Below, in pieces: positions 1-11,323 of a DNA stretch of 64,000 bases; position 1 is the stretch's first letter; the number at the start of each line of letters is the position of its first letter. This DNA is from Pinus tabuliformis (Eukaryota > Streptophyta > Pinopsida > Pinales > Pinaceae): the NCBI GenBank assembly GCA_031772625.1, contig CM062818.1:1684495127-1684559126 (forward strand), read 5' to 3'. Below the pieces are notes generated by a model. That model saw only the letters and a program-made list of their open reading frames with translations, did not search any database and was not told the DNA's origin. The position numbers and the translations under genes were made by a program.

Positions 1-332
1 AATGAATTCAGAGAATTATGTTTTACTTCACATGGGTCACACTGCAGCTTTTCCAAGGTCTCGTCCTTAGCTTGCAGCTGTTGTAGAAAATTATCCTTTT
101 CCTCTTTCTCTTCATGTAGAAACATCTTCAACTCAACGTTTTCTGTTTCAAGATTCTGTTTGTTGTGCTTTAGTTCTTCCAAGGCCTCTTCTGTGGTTTG
201 CAACTAAAGCTGCAATCGCTCCTTTTCCTCTATCTCTTTTTGTAGAGCTTCATACATTATTTCCACCCTTTTGGAAATTTTCAGCATGGTCTCATACATT
301 GCTTTTTCATCCTCTATTGTTGCACATTCCAT
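1..332 (-). pseudogene. Coiled-coil protein fragment, broken
   Basis: Read on the minus strand from an ATG at 332-330, this stretch stays in one frame to the window edge except for one TAG (206-204). The residues are rich in Glu, Lys, Leu and Gln, with regular leucines (for example EALQKEIEEKERLQL before the stop and EEALEELKHNKQNLETENVE after it), which is typical of a long parallel coiled coil. An in-frame TGA lies two codons upstream of the ATG, so either this is an internal exon or the gene is decayed. I do not recognise the family; the composition would fit the tail of many cytoskeletal or GTPase-type plant proteins, or the tail of a retroelement extra ORF like those found later in the window. 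The gene continues past base 1. Confidence 0.55.
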
Positions 333-1700
333 TGTTCATTCTTGCAATTCACATCCATGCAAATACCTATCTGATACCAAACTTGATCAGAGTTTACTCA
401 ACTCCTAGATTTAACCAAGATCTTTTACTTTTGTGATGTGATTAGAATTGCATTTAAAATAGCATAATTGAACATATCTACATGTTGTAAAGAGGAAGGA
501 ACATGACAATCATCAGAAACATAAAAATACAAGACGTTGATAATGGATTTCGTCCAGGAGGGACTAGATCTCTATGCCCTAGTGTTAAGATGGTATAGGC
601 CACTACATTAACTGTTGTCAATAGTGATGATGTACATAAGAGGTGACATCACTATCATATAGGGAGAATTCCCTCATGTAGGAGTGGCTCCAAGAGATGT
701 TCTGGTAAAGGAACTCTCATCCAAAAAGGACTCCTATCAGTATGATCTAAACTCATGCATGACGATAATGAGCATCCCACCAACATGGCATAAAATGGAT
801 CTCAATGCAGACATACATGACGACACATGAGTATCCCATCAACATAATGACAAAGAGATCTCAAACAAAAACATGACGAATGATGACAACAAGTACAACC
901 CACAAATGATTATGTGTCACATCAAGAACAAATCATGAAACAATAAAGAAAACAAGATCCCACATCAAACATCAAACTGGGATCTGTGCAGCACAATGCA
1001 TCTCTTAGCAAAAGAAGTATATGAACATACTGCATATACCTCACATCTTAGGGCCATTTGAAGCAAAGGATGTCAAACTACTGAAGCTGGTTGTACCATC
1101 AATCTCGTGGTGTCAAATCTCATGGAATGTTTTCTCGCATGTTGAATGCTGACACCTACACTTCACTTTGAAAAGTGTCTGAAAAATGAAATGAGTAAAT
1201 GGAAAATATGAATGCACCATCAGATTTGTTGAGTCGAATAGTGCAAATCGAATACCAAATTTCTGAATTCTGAGAAAGTGAAAATTTGGGGCTTAAGGAA
1301 TCTTTTAGATTCCACCTAGATTCCTCAAAGATTCCCTCCTTTGAGTCCTATGAAAATATGCTACTTAGATCAGGAAACTGATTGCACCATTAGGTCCGTG
1401 CCGCTGAGAGGTGTAAGATCGACATAAAATTTGTCTAATTTGGACACTACAAAAATTTCACCCTCTTGAGAATTTTGCCCAATCATTGTTCTGCCTGTGC
1501 TATTCCCAGGTTCATGGTTCCACCCCACAATAAAAATTAATTAAAAATGGTTGTCTCGAAAAATGTGCCATTCTTTGGCCTCTATTCTTTTTGGCATCAC
1601 GTGTCTCTGTTTCGTTGTTCTCTGACCTCCATGGGTGCACTGAAGAACTGAGAAGTTTATATAATTTTTTTTGGGTGGAGGTATCATTGAAGACCCTTGT
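333..1700. other. Flanking DNA, nothing recognised
   Basis: AT-rich sequence without a convincing reading frame, LTR terminus, primer site or tandem repeat. It belongs to the DNA outside element A. Confidence 0.5.
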
Positions 1701-1800
1701 GGGTCATTGGTATAGTTGGAGGATGGCATCAAGGTGGGTCGAGTTCAAACCCCACCCACTCCAAAATACCATGCAACACAATTTTTTTTGTTAACCATTT
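1701..1800 (+). repeat. SINE-like unit with RNA polymerase III promoter boxes
   Basis: TGGTATAGTTGG at 1708-1719 fits the tRNA-type A box, and GAGTTCAAACC at 1741-1751 fits the B box, 33 bases apart, as in tRNA genes and tRNA-derived SINEs. Acceptor and T stems do not pair well, so this is not an intact tRNA gene. A T-rich stretch follows at 1782-1789. The 3' boundary and target duplication are not clear, so the call rests on the two boxes and their spacing. Confidence 0.45.
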
Positions 1801-3607
1801 ATATGGCGCCATTTTTTTTTTCAAACGACATGTGGTTCTTTGGGGTGGTGTTTGTTGGTGTACACCACCACATGGGGCTGCCTGGTGGGGGCCAGCCCAT
1901 GTGGGCTAGGTGGGTTTGATCCCCCCCGACCTCTCATTAATCATATGACATATATTTAGTGTGGTTGTTGGGGTGTGGGTCGGGTCCACCGGAGGTGGCC
2001 CGCTCACCCTGTTGTAATATGATTTATGTGTTGTGGTGGACTGGGGGTTTCGACGGGGTCATGGCCACAAACCCAACATTCGACATTTTAATTTTGTGGT
2101 GTATGGTGGTTGAGGGAGGGTCAATGGGGGCCATGGCCTATCAGGCCATAAAAATTTTTATTTTATAATGCAGTTGGGAAGGGAGGTGGCAGGGGGTCAT
2201 GGCCCGCCACCTCATAATATTTTTTTTTGAATTTTTATTTAAATAGAGGCTTTTTTACAAATCTTTCGAAAATAAGGGATATTGGGCAATTTAGAAAGGC
2301 TATAACTTCTTCCAATTTCTGGAGCTAGGTTTCATGCCCTGGATTGGTCAAATTGTAGGACACTTAAACATGGCTCAAAACCCAACTTTTACTGGCTCGT
2401 TCTCCCTCGTACGAGCTCGGATTGACAAACCGTTTGCACCGTTGTGATCAGGATGACAAGATATAGGCTTTGGTCTTGGTTCGAAATCATTCTTATCACT
2501 TTGATTTTTGAGCTTCCATAAGCCATCTTTGTCCTGTGTGTCTCTAGAGCCACCTCAATAACAAAAATCATTTGTTTTTAGTTCACACGTGCAAAGGAGA
2601 GAGAGAAGAAGAAAAGATTTTGACCAGTGTTGACCACTCTTTGATCAAAATTTCTAAGACACTGTTTGCTCAAATTTCTGAAGGAATTGACAGAGCTCTA
2701 TCAGGGTAGTTTCCTGGGCAGTTGACTGAGTGTTTGGTAGCTACAGTAGGCCATGTTTCGGCCTAGTTGACTGAGGTTGACCGAAATTCTTAGTAGCCAC
2801 AGTAAGGCCAAACTTTTCGTGTGCAGATTCTATAGTCAATTTGACTGGAAAATCAGATTGTACTTTTGCTGAGTTGAATAATTTCTCCTAAGAAATGATT
2901 TTTGGGTTTTTCCAGAGTTTGGCTTTTCACAGTGTAAAATTATGTCTCATTTGTGCTTGGCTATCTCTTTATGATCCTAATATTATTATTGCATTACTGT
3001 TGAGATTTTTTATGTATAATTACTTAATGATGTATGTGACATAAGTGAACGTGGTTAAATAAATCATTGGAAAGTAATTATCAGTTTAGAAGATCATATT
3101 CTCTATGACGGAAGTTGATACCATGTTGAAGAATCTAGGTCAAACACAAGAAGATTATTCTTATTTACTATGATAATTATTTTTGAAGAATTTATACAAT
3201 TTATCTTAAATTAATGTTCCATCCATTATTAGTGTGTTTGTTTACTTCATCAAAATGCTACCTAAAACAAAGGAGACAAGAACACAAATATTTGGCTTTC
3301 TGCTAGGGCCAAAACCTCTCCCTCATGGAGAGGAAAACCCAAGCAAAATTATTCTTATCGATATTCCATTTACGAATACCAAAACCATGACCCTTGCCAT
3401 TGTTTTCCTCTCCAAGACCAAGACATCGATCCTATTCTTCATTGTTGTTGGTATCATCATCCTTGTTGCACCTCTGTCTCACTGGGAACTTCATTATTGT
3501 TGACATAATTAATGCGCCATGATTGTCTCTTGAGATTTCCACATAGGTGATCTTTGATTTTTCATTGATATCATTATCGTGACCTTGATTTTCATCCTTG
3601 ATCAATG
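1801..3607. other. Flanking DNA with G/T-rich stretch, no gene recognised
   Basis: Bases 1830-2220 are rich in GGTGG/CCACC runs and include another B-box-like string (GGTTTGATCC near 1913) without a good A box. Bases 2221-3607 are AT-rich, with short frames only; an 89-codon frame at 3234-3503 has no recognisable domain. The segment ends where the repeat assigned to the LTR of element A begins (3608). Confidence 0.4.
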
Positions 3608-4030
3608 TGGTGAGAACCAGTATTGCAACAATAATACTGCAACTCCTAGGCTACCTACTTTACTCTTATCAACCCAGTAGTTCGTAACAAACTTGGGAGC
3701 GATGGTGCTATATGTACAAGTACTAGTTCTTACTGCAGGTTGTCACTTGGTCAGCCGACGCAAGATCATTAGGAGCTCAAGCCAAATTCTATGGATTCAA
3801 GAAGAAGCTATATATGTGATGAAATGAAAAAGAGAGATTACTTTACAGATGTTATTATACTTGCAGAAAGGGAGACTGAAATGTAAAGCAAACCAAGAAA
3901 ATCCTAATTAACTAACTAACCCTACTTTTGTAGAGAGAACTATGAAAACCATGAAAAGAATTCCATTACCTACTCAAGGGAGTAAACAACATCTAACTAA
4001 GCTATTTCTGAAAGTAAATGAGCAAAAAAC
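3608..4030 (-). repeat. Element A 3' LTR (outer end firm, inner end tentative)
   Basis: Bases 3608-3754 match 31048-31194, next to the primer site of A, through a shared run with CTCCTAGGCTACCT and GTCACTTGGTCAG. Beyond 3754 the copies differ because B is inserted in the other one. The inner end is set at 4030 because, on the minus strand, a purine-rich run (AAAAATCCAAAAAGG) stands directly before TGTTTTTTGC, as a polypurine tract stands before a 3' LTR. That boundary is an inference. Confidence 0.4.
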
Positions 4031-5528
4031 ACCTTTTTGGATTTTTATGTATTTTTATGTGAATTTGTCATGCATGTAATTTATTTGTTTGTGAATGTGG
4101 CAGCGAATAGGTGGCGATGGAGGGTGGTTTTTGGACTTGAGAAGATGTAGGATGGTGTGGATGGGTCCTAGGAGGTCTCAGGTGGCCTCCTGGAGGCTTT
4201 TCCCAAACTCGGCCTTCAAAAGAAAGCCTACAGGAAAGTCTACAAGAGGACACAGGAAATCTACAAGAGGTCTACAAGAGGAGGCCAAGAGAAGTTTACA
4301 CTGTTTTGAAGGTGTGAGAGTGGGTGGAAAAGGTGGATGAAGGTTGGAATGAAGTGTTAGGGCACCTGGGGTCTACCAAGAATCATAAGGAGAGAGAAAG
4401 ATGATTGGATTTTCTCAAGGAGAGAGGAAGAAATTCTATGGAAAATGCAGGAAACTAAGGCAGAATTGAGGGGAGACATGGGCGACTTGTAGGGCATGGA
4501 TTAGTTGGAGAATGGGATGGATGATAGGTTTGCCTACTGGTAGAAGATATCTTTTACATAAACAACTGATAGTCAACCAATGAGATTAAGAAAGCAATGA
4601 AATAAGTGCATCTAGAAAAACAGAGTTTTTGCATCAAAATAGACTATGATCTATGAAAGGAAATGCTTATAACTGTTGTAGGAAAGGAAAGCATGAAAGA
4701 GGACTATTGTAAGTAAATAAGTGATCATGATGACGAAGTTTTGAAGCAAATAAAAACTAGATTATTAACCAACTAAAGAGTTGCAAACACTAGAATTCCT
4801 CTGAATGAGGAAAATCTATGTTTTTGGGGCAGCAAGAGGGCCTTTGCCTCAAATCATTGTCCCAAAGGGAGGAAGAGAGGCCAAGGCACTATTGCTAGCC
4901 TTTTAGATCTTTTATTTATCACTTCTTAACCAGATATAGAAAGCATAAATGGAAGAAACCTACTAAATCATCAAAAGCAACCTATTCTTAACCATAAAAG
5001 AAATGCATCTAACAACAACCTAATCTACAAACTAAAATGAAACATACAAATACAAGTAAATAGGAGCTTAGCTGCTTGGATTGAGCTCTAACCCAAGAGC
5101 TTTAGCCCTCTGAGGTAACTCAGTTCTAACTCAAAAAGGATTCCATCATTATTCTCAAAACAATAACAATATTACATGAATTGTCAAGATAATAAGCTCG
5201 AAGTTGAGCAGAGTTTACATAAGCAAAAATACAGCAAAAATCCAACAAAAATCTGACACTAGTGAGGCCATAGGCTTCTCTACTTATAGAAATGAAGCTA
5301 CCAATAGCTTCCTTAAAATCAGGGAGGCTTGGCTCCCAAAACTCGAGATAATCATGAGTCATCCTCCACTTGCTCAGTTGCCTTCTAGTGCATGACTTGG
5401 TTGCTTGTACTTCGAGTTGAATGAAGGGGAATTCAAAGTTAGGAGTAATAAATGAGGTGGATTCCCTCCTATAAGTCTTGTACTTTGTCCACTTCAAGTT
5501 ATTTTTGCCATTTGTCCACTGGATCCTT
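4031..5528 (-). other. Element A 3' untranslated region, proximal part
   Basis: No convincing gene. Bases 4227-4290 repeat CTACAGGA/CTACAAGAGG words that also recur in the third ORF and spacer of element A (22990-23080, 24505-24590, 25277-25307, 25646-25664), which supports assigning this DNA to A. The sequence continues across array F: the left flank ends in gactt and the right flank resumes with gactt-tgaccacaaaa at 18194. The 184-codon minus frame at 5126-5680 crosses the junction with F and is not a gene. Confidence 0.45.
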
Positions 5529-5533
5529 GACTT
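5529..5533. repeat. Target-site duplication gactt, left side of array F
   Basis: GACTT immediately precedes TGTTAAG, the low-coordinate end of the first copia LTR. The same five bases follow the third LTR at 18194-18198. One duplication flanking three LTRs means the whole array descends from a single insertion. Confidence 0.7.
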
Positions 5534-8500
5534 TGTTAAGTGTTGGGTATGTTCTATGCTAGAGCAATTTATAAAATTTTCATAGTTAGCAATCACATCA
5601 TCATTACGATAAACTGCAGATAGAACATAAATATAAAACGCAGAAGACAAGCCAATGAAAGAGGACACAAGATATGGCACGAGCCAGGGACAAACCCCAC
5701 AACGTGTGGGGAAACCCTTTGATCAAATCTTCTTTTATCTTCAAAGTTCAGTAGAGAAGGAGAGAGAGAGAGATAGAGTACATTTACAACAAAAGTCAAT
5801 ACTTTGACTTATCTAGATCTAGCATAGATCATTTCATATCATGATGAAATCAGTTGAAGACATTCTGCTTCAACTGATTCTCAAGGTGACTCCTTCACCT
5901 ATCATCGTGCTGCATCTCGTCCATTTTCCACACCTTACTGTGTAGCACCATCATGCTGCCCATGATCATCATGCTACTCATGCTCTCATACATTACTGTG
6001 CTACCCATGATCTTCATCATGCTGCTCATGATTACTTCGTCCACAGTGTCGCATTTTTCATCATCATTCATCACAGCTTCATTGAGATCTTGACCTTGCT
6101 ATGAATGTAATTATGCCCAGACTTCCAGCGCTGAGACTGAGGTTGTCCTTATTGCTGCACCATTATTTCATCATGATTGAGACCCTCACTATTGCTTCCT
6201 TATCAACATTCCCATCATCATGTTGTTGGGATCATCATCCTTTCAGCACCTCAGAGATCATCATTTATTGCCAAGACTAATACAAAGACTAATACAAAGA
6301 TATCACATGGATCTTCTTCACCATTAGTATGCTGAGACTGTGGCAGAGTTTAGGAAGTATGTAGAGGTTGTGATACTATTCCATCTCATCAATCTGAGAC
6401 TGTGATAATTGTTACACTAAAATTTGTCACCATGACTATCTACAGTTAGTATGGCTCTATCAACTGTCATACTATCCTCCTTGGAAAGTCTCATACCTCT
6501 GCTCCTCATGTCAAACTCCAAGAAAGAGAGAAAGTCCTTTAAAATTCAATTAACTCTGGTTACGCAGTTTCTCTTAGCCTTACCTGCGTGTACGCAACTC
6601 CAGTTCATAAAACCTGCGTACTTGTACGTCTGTATGTAAAGGGCTGGGTGCGTACTCCTGTAAAGGTCAAAAGGTGCAAGTTTCACTTCAAAAAAGTTAC
6701 TTGTGGTCATTTCTAGAGCATTCTAGAAGATGGTTTGACGTGGATTGGGCACCTCCAGATGGTTCATGCATCCCTATGTAAGAGGAACTTATCCCATGAA
6801 GAGGGGAGCTATCCCATTGAAAGAGGGGCTTATCCCATTAATGGTGGACCTGATTAACTTCCTCCAAAGCACTATAAATACATGCATTGGGCCAGAGGGA
6901 GAGGAGGTTGAAAGCTGAACATTCCTAAGGGTAGATGCTGCTGAGATTAGGACTCCCTTATAGAGCTTGAGAGGAGAGATTCCCATCCTTTCTTAGCTTC
7001 ATTTGGAAGTGGGTGAGCAGATCAAAGTAAAGGAAAACTCTTGCTGGACCCTGGGAGGGACTTGCACAACACCAAGGCTCAGGTTGTAATGGTTTCTTTT
7101 GTTTCCACTTAATGAAAATAAACTCATTTTTCTCAACAAGTTGTTATACATGATTTGTTTCATATACTCCTTGGTCTGTATGATGAATATGCGTTATTTT
7201 ATAAGTTATTCAGGTGTTATGTAATCTTTTGGCTTGTTAGTGAATGCAGGTTTCGAAGAGAATGAGGAGCTCATCCGGATCGGCGAGGCTGGACTACTAC
7301 AAAGTGTTGGACTAAGGGTATGTAATAAACACCTGATTACTTGTATTCTAAATGCATATTTAGAGAAAGGTAGTGCTTACTTGTCTTGTTTGTCACTAGA
7401 AAGCCTTAGCTTCTAGGGAGGTCAGTTTTGTCCGCAAAATTAACTCTTTCCACATGACAATAATCATTGATATCCTTTGATAAGAAATTAGGGTAGCATC
7501 TGATCTTTAACTGAGACTGTAACTAATATCTCATTGCACCGAGGTCAATTGTGGTTATGTCGAGACTGTGTTACGGTACTCTTCGTACTCCTGTAGGATT
7601 TGTGATGTTGAGACTGTAACTAATATCTCATTGCACCGAGGTCAATTTTGGTTATGTCGAGACTGTGTTACGGTACTCTCCGTACTCCTGTAGGATTTGT
7701 GATCTCATCACAATTATGACGAGAACATGTTACAACTGCAATATAACATGACTGAGATTGTTGACCTTGAAACAAAGTAAAATAGGGACGGAGCACCGAG
7801 ATCATAATTGCGAGGATCCTATTATACTCGTCGAGGAATAGTGCTATGACTCGAGGCTCTGAGTTGCCGAGATTGTTCTTGCTCCTATAGGGTTCCAGAG
7901 ATCTTGAGGAGGAGGGTATTATCATCCTTCCTTGCTGTGATCATAACCGCATCTAATGAGGCCTTCTTAGATCTTATACCCAACTGAGATCTCCTGCCTG
8001 CACCTTGCATCCATTTGCAGCTCAAAGAAAAATGTGAGTTCTATTTCTCTGTGTAAACATGTCTCCTTGACTGCATGAAAGTACTGTGTTTAGGCTTCTA
8101 CAGGCATCGTATTAAGTCTCCTCTTTGACAGCGTATAAGGGCCTCTTGGATAGCGTATAGGGCATCACTTGACAACAGATTATGGCTCATTGCTGTGTGT
8201 ATTAGAGTCTCAAAGACCAGCATATGTCCTGTCTTTATGACCTGCGGCTAGGGAATGTTTGGACTGCAGCTAGGGCAATATACACTAGCATATACTCTCA
8301 ACGTTTCTCCTTTTCCAAAAACCCAGACGTGGAGAGATCACATGAAGAGTGTATCAATGACATCAAATCCTCTTATATTTATACTAATGTGTAGATGATG
8401 AATAGAAATGACGTTTGGGCTTCTAGAGCCTACATAAGAGCTTGTCGGCTTGACTATAATTACGTAAACAAAATAAATTCATATCTCCATAAATACTTAT

Positions 8501-8620
8501 GGGAATCGGATGATCTTTGGATCAATCCTACACCTCTCGATGAGAGGGATCCAATAAAAATATCAGCTGCCAGAAATAAGCCAACCCACATGGAGTTTGG
8601 CCCTAGTTTCCAATTTAACA
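5534..8620 (-). repeat. Copia LTR 1 (3' LTR of internal region 1), carrying solo LTR G
   Basis: It starts at TGTTAAG (5534) and ends at TTTAACA (8620). Without the inserted solo LTR and its duplicated site it is about 2,032 bases, matching LTR 2 (2,060) and LTR 3 (2,063). A TATA-like TATAAATA on the minus strand lies at 8383-8376. An imperfect 97-base direct duplication (7513-7609 and 7610-7706) lies in the middle and is shared by all three copies. Confidence 0.75.
6410..7459 (+). mobile_element. Element G: solo LTR inside copia LTR 1
   Basis: A 1,050-base block present in LTR 1 but absent from LTRs 2 and 3. It begins TGTTACAC, ends CATGACA, and is bounded by ATAAT at 6405-6409 and again at 7460-7464, while the empty site in LTR 2 reads gataatcattg once. 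It contains TATAAATA at 6873-6880 and AATAAA at 7117-7122 on the plus strand, the order expected of an LTR promoter and poly(A) signal. No coding region or primer site follows, so it is a solo LTR left by LTR-LTR recombination. I do not recognise its family. Confidence 0.8.
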
Positions 8621-9693
8621 CTCCCTCTCAATTAGGGGAAACTCCATCTGCTGATCCATATGTCAGACTGTACTATCTCTGCCATCAGTGCCCTGAACGA
8701 TTCTGCCCAACTCTGCTCAACTCTGCTGGTTCTGCTCTACTCTGCTCTGCTCAACTCTGTTGGCTCTGCTCAGCTCTGCTAGCTCTACTCAGCTCTGCTG
8801 GCTCTACTCAGCTCTGTTGGCTCTGCTAGATCTGCTAGCTCTGCTCTGCTCTACTCTGCTGAACTATGAAGAAGAAAATTTGATCGAGAATGAGTCATAT
8901 CATTCTCCACTAACCTTAAGTTAGTTTCAGAGTGCGTACCACTGGTCTCAGACCAGTCTCAACCAACCCAAAGTTAGCGTCATAGTATGTATGACTCTTA
9001 CTGGTCCCAGACCAGTACTGCACTGACACGAAGTTAGCCTTGGAGTATGTACCACTGGTCCCAGACAAGTCTCAGCCGACCCGAAGTCAGCATCATAGTA
9101 TGTACAACTCCTACCACTGGTCCTAGACCAGTATCATTGATCCCAGATCAATGGAGGACATCCTAGTGTAGGGAGTACGGTAGATACAACGATGCATCCA
9201 TCGATATTACTATGGTCCCTAACTTCATTTCCCTGCTCATTGATCAGATGAGAGGTACTTCCCATGAGTCCCAGACTGCATGGGTAGGAAGCCTCAACAG
9301 GAGAACTTAATAAATCCTGTCCTCACAGGAGAACACATCAATCCTGCTACAATCGCCATGGAGAACACATCAATCCAGGCTGCCATGGAGAACACATCAA
9401 TCCAGGCCTCACAGGAGAACACATCAATCCTGCTACAATCGCCATGGAGAACACATTAATCCAAGCCTCACAGGAGAACTAATCATCCTGCTACACAAGA
9501 GATCGAATCATCTTGTCCCACAAGAGAGCGAATCATCTTGTCCCACAAGAGAGCGAATCATCTTGTTTCAGTGTGCACCACCAGGGGAGGGTGAGTCACC
9601 CTGTGGTCGTATGTTGCTCCAATAGAACTGCAAGCCCCCCAAAGCTACTAGAGCTCAATGTATGCAGCATGCAGGACCCTTTTACAAAGGTCT
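8621..9693 (-). repeat. Copia internal region 1, 3' untranslated part made of tandem repeats
   Basis: From the LTR inward: a polypurine tract (minus strand TTGAGAGGGAG, ending at 8621), a CTCTGCT-type low-complexity run (about 8702-8862), four units of about 55-61 bases each carrying ACTGGTCCCAGACCAGT or a close variant (starts near 8941, 9000, 9054, 9115), about eight copies of GAACACATCAATCC (about 9298-9495), and three 25-base CACAAGAGAGCGAATCATCT units (about 9496-9570). The RNase H stop codon is at 9694-9696. No protein is encoded here. Confidence 0.7.
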
Positions 9694-10620
9694 CTAGACG
9701 ACTCCAAGTCGTTCAGGAAAATCACAAATTTGATCTTTCCTCAGGGCTCTGTCGTGTACATCATATCGACTTACCATATCCCAGATAAGGCAGTAATTGA
9801 TGTCTATCTGCTGGAGCAATTGTCAAAAACGAGATTCCTCAATAATCGAATCCCACCTCTCGTTGCCATAGAGAATCACAGTGGTATTCATAATGTGTAC
9901 AAATAGCTCACTGAAGAGCTTCAACAACCAGACTGCCTCATAGAAGGCCATACTATCAGCAATGTATTCTGCCTTGGTGGTGCTCAAAGTCACCGAGTTC
10001 TGCTTCCTGCTCAACCAGGATATCGAGGCAGATTCCAAAGAGAAACAACACTGAGAAGTGCTCTAGTGATCCTCCATACTGCCTGCCCACTCATCATTCG
10101 AATAATCATGTGGTTTCATATTTCCTGCAGTGTATCTCAATTCATGAGAGATTGTGCCCTGAAGATATCTTAGAAGATTCTTTGCACCAATCTGGTGAGG
10201 CCCAACCAAATATGAGCTCACCATGCTAACTGCAACACAGATGTCCGGATGGAGGTTCTCCAAGAACATTAATGCGAATGAGTTTATGAAACTCAGAGGC
10301 ATTTCCCAAATCAGGTTCGAGGTCATTACCATATAACTTCTAAAATTTAAGATCCTCGAGGCAGTCACAAGCTTGTAGCTTATTTTCTCACATTCAGAAT
10401 CCAACTCCCTCTGTCTCCTATAAATGAGAGGGTCTGCACCTATCACACATAGGTGCCGGTACGAGAGGTTTATCACCCACAACCTTCGAGTAATGCTTTG
10501 GATCGGTTTCACTCCTAGTGAATCGCAGCTGCATTAGACAGCTATCAATCCTCTCATACTATGCCCGAGGTGTTTTTCTTCAAGCCATAGAGGGCTTTCT
10601 TCCACCTGTATACATGAGAT
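9694..10620 (-). pseudogene. pol: Copia pol fragment 1: RT C-terminal part and RNase H
   Basis: On the minus strand the RT motif KALYGLKK appears near 10607-10580 and is followed by DPLIYRRQREL, LLRYLQGTISHELRYTAGN, DEWAGS, SISWLSRKQNSVTLSTTKAE and the closing PERLGVV plus stop (9694). This order is that of Ty1/copia RT and RNase H. The frame is broken several times, and the RT fingers and catalytic YVDD region are not preserved, so no enzyme can be made. It belongs to internal region 1 of array F and is closely similar to the copy at 14456-15382. Confidence 0.8.
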
Positions 10621-10639
10621 TCCTTGATCATGATTCTCA

Positions 10640-11310
10640 AACTCCTCGGGTTGTTCCAAACTTGTGAACCTGCTGCATGAGGGGAATGGTCCCCTTATTA
10701 TATTTTCCTTCGGTACATTTCAGACATGTACCTTCATGCTTCTTTTTGAATCAATGGACATGGTCCCCAGTGGACTTTTTGCAACTTGATACAACCCTGA
10801 ACTCAAAAACATCTTTAAAATATCTATATTCAAACACATACATTTCATTGATAAGTGCCACCCTGTAACCTTTGACTCCCATTTTCGAGATGGACATCAA
10901 GTTCGATCAGGTACATAAAAGGGATTTTGGGGTTCCTTGCCTTCGAGGAAGAGTCGACCATTTCCTTGATGACCTGCATTACCAGTCATTCTTTTGATCA
11001 TAGAAGATGTCCGAAGAATGATTGTTATCTTCATCAAGAGATGTGTCTCTGCCATTCGAACACTCCTTCGCATAACAGCCGAACTTATTTCAACAAGGCA
11101 TCTGCCTTTCCTTCCACCCTTAGATCTGAACTTCCCAATGAAGTGATCTTAAGATGGACCATCATAAACTTCCGCTGCGCCATTCTGATAACATTCTCCG
11201 CTTTGACATTACCCTAGGTGAATTATGAGGGACCCATTGATCCTTCTGTCTTGTCCCAACTGACTTCGATGATTGCTCTTTCACTCTTGCTTGGCCATTG
11301 TCTTCACCTC
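10640..11310 (-). pseudogene. gag: Copia gag and protease-region remnant 1
   Basis: Reading inward from the primer site on the minus strand, the frame is full of stops but keeps a gag zinc-knuckle remnant (FGCYAKECSNGRD, near 11095-11030; the first Cys pair is degraded). Further on is a piece resembling the region after copia protease (ENGSQRLQGG, near 10890). Integrase and the start of RT are missing between here and 10620, so the internal region carries a large deletion. Confidence 0.55.
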
Positions 11311-11323
11311 AGCTCCGATACCA
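11311..11323 (-). promoter_or_regulatory. Primer-binding site, initiator tRNA-Met type (copia internal 1)
   Basis: The minus strand reads TGGTATCGGAGCT directly after the LTR end TTAACA. The standard plant copia primer site is TGGTATCAGAGC; one base differs (A to G). It defines the low-coordinate end of LTR 2 and the element's orientation. Confidence 0.8.

Noticed and set aside
1708-1760. Intact tRNA gene
   Set aside because: A and B boxes are good, but acceptor and T stems do not pair and no anticodon arm is evident.
1895-1935. Second SINE copy
   Set aside because: Only a B-box-like string is present; no A box at the proper distance.
3608-3754. A stand-alone short-LTR (TRIM-type) element
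   Set aside because: The match to 31048-31194 ends where element B begins, and no primer site or purine tract flanks the 3754 end, so a longer LTR of element A is simpler.
5126-5680. 184-codon minus-strand frame
   Set aside because: It crosses the exact junction between element A sequence and the copia LTR (5534), so it is a chance frame.
9298-9570. CRISPR-like direct repeats
   Set aside because: Units are adjacent and imperfect, without unique spacers, in a eukaryotic retroelement 3' region.
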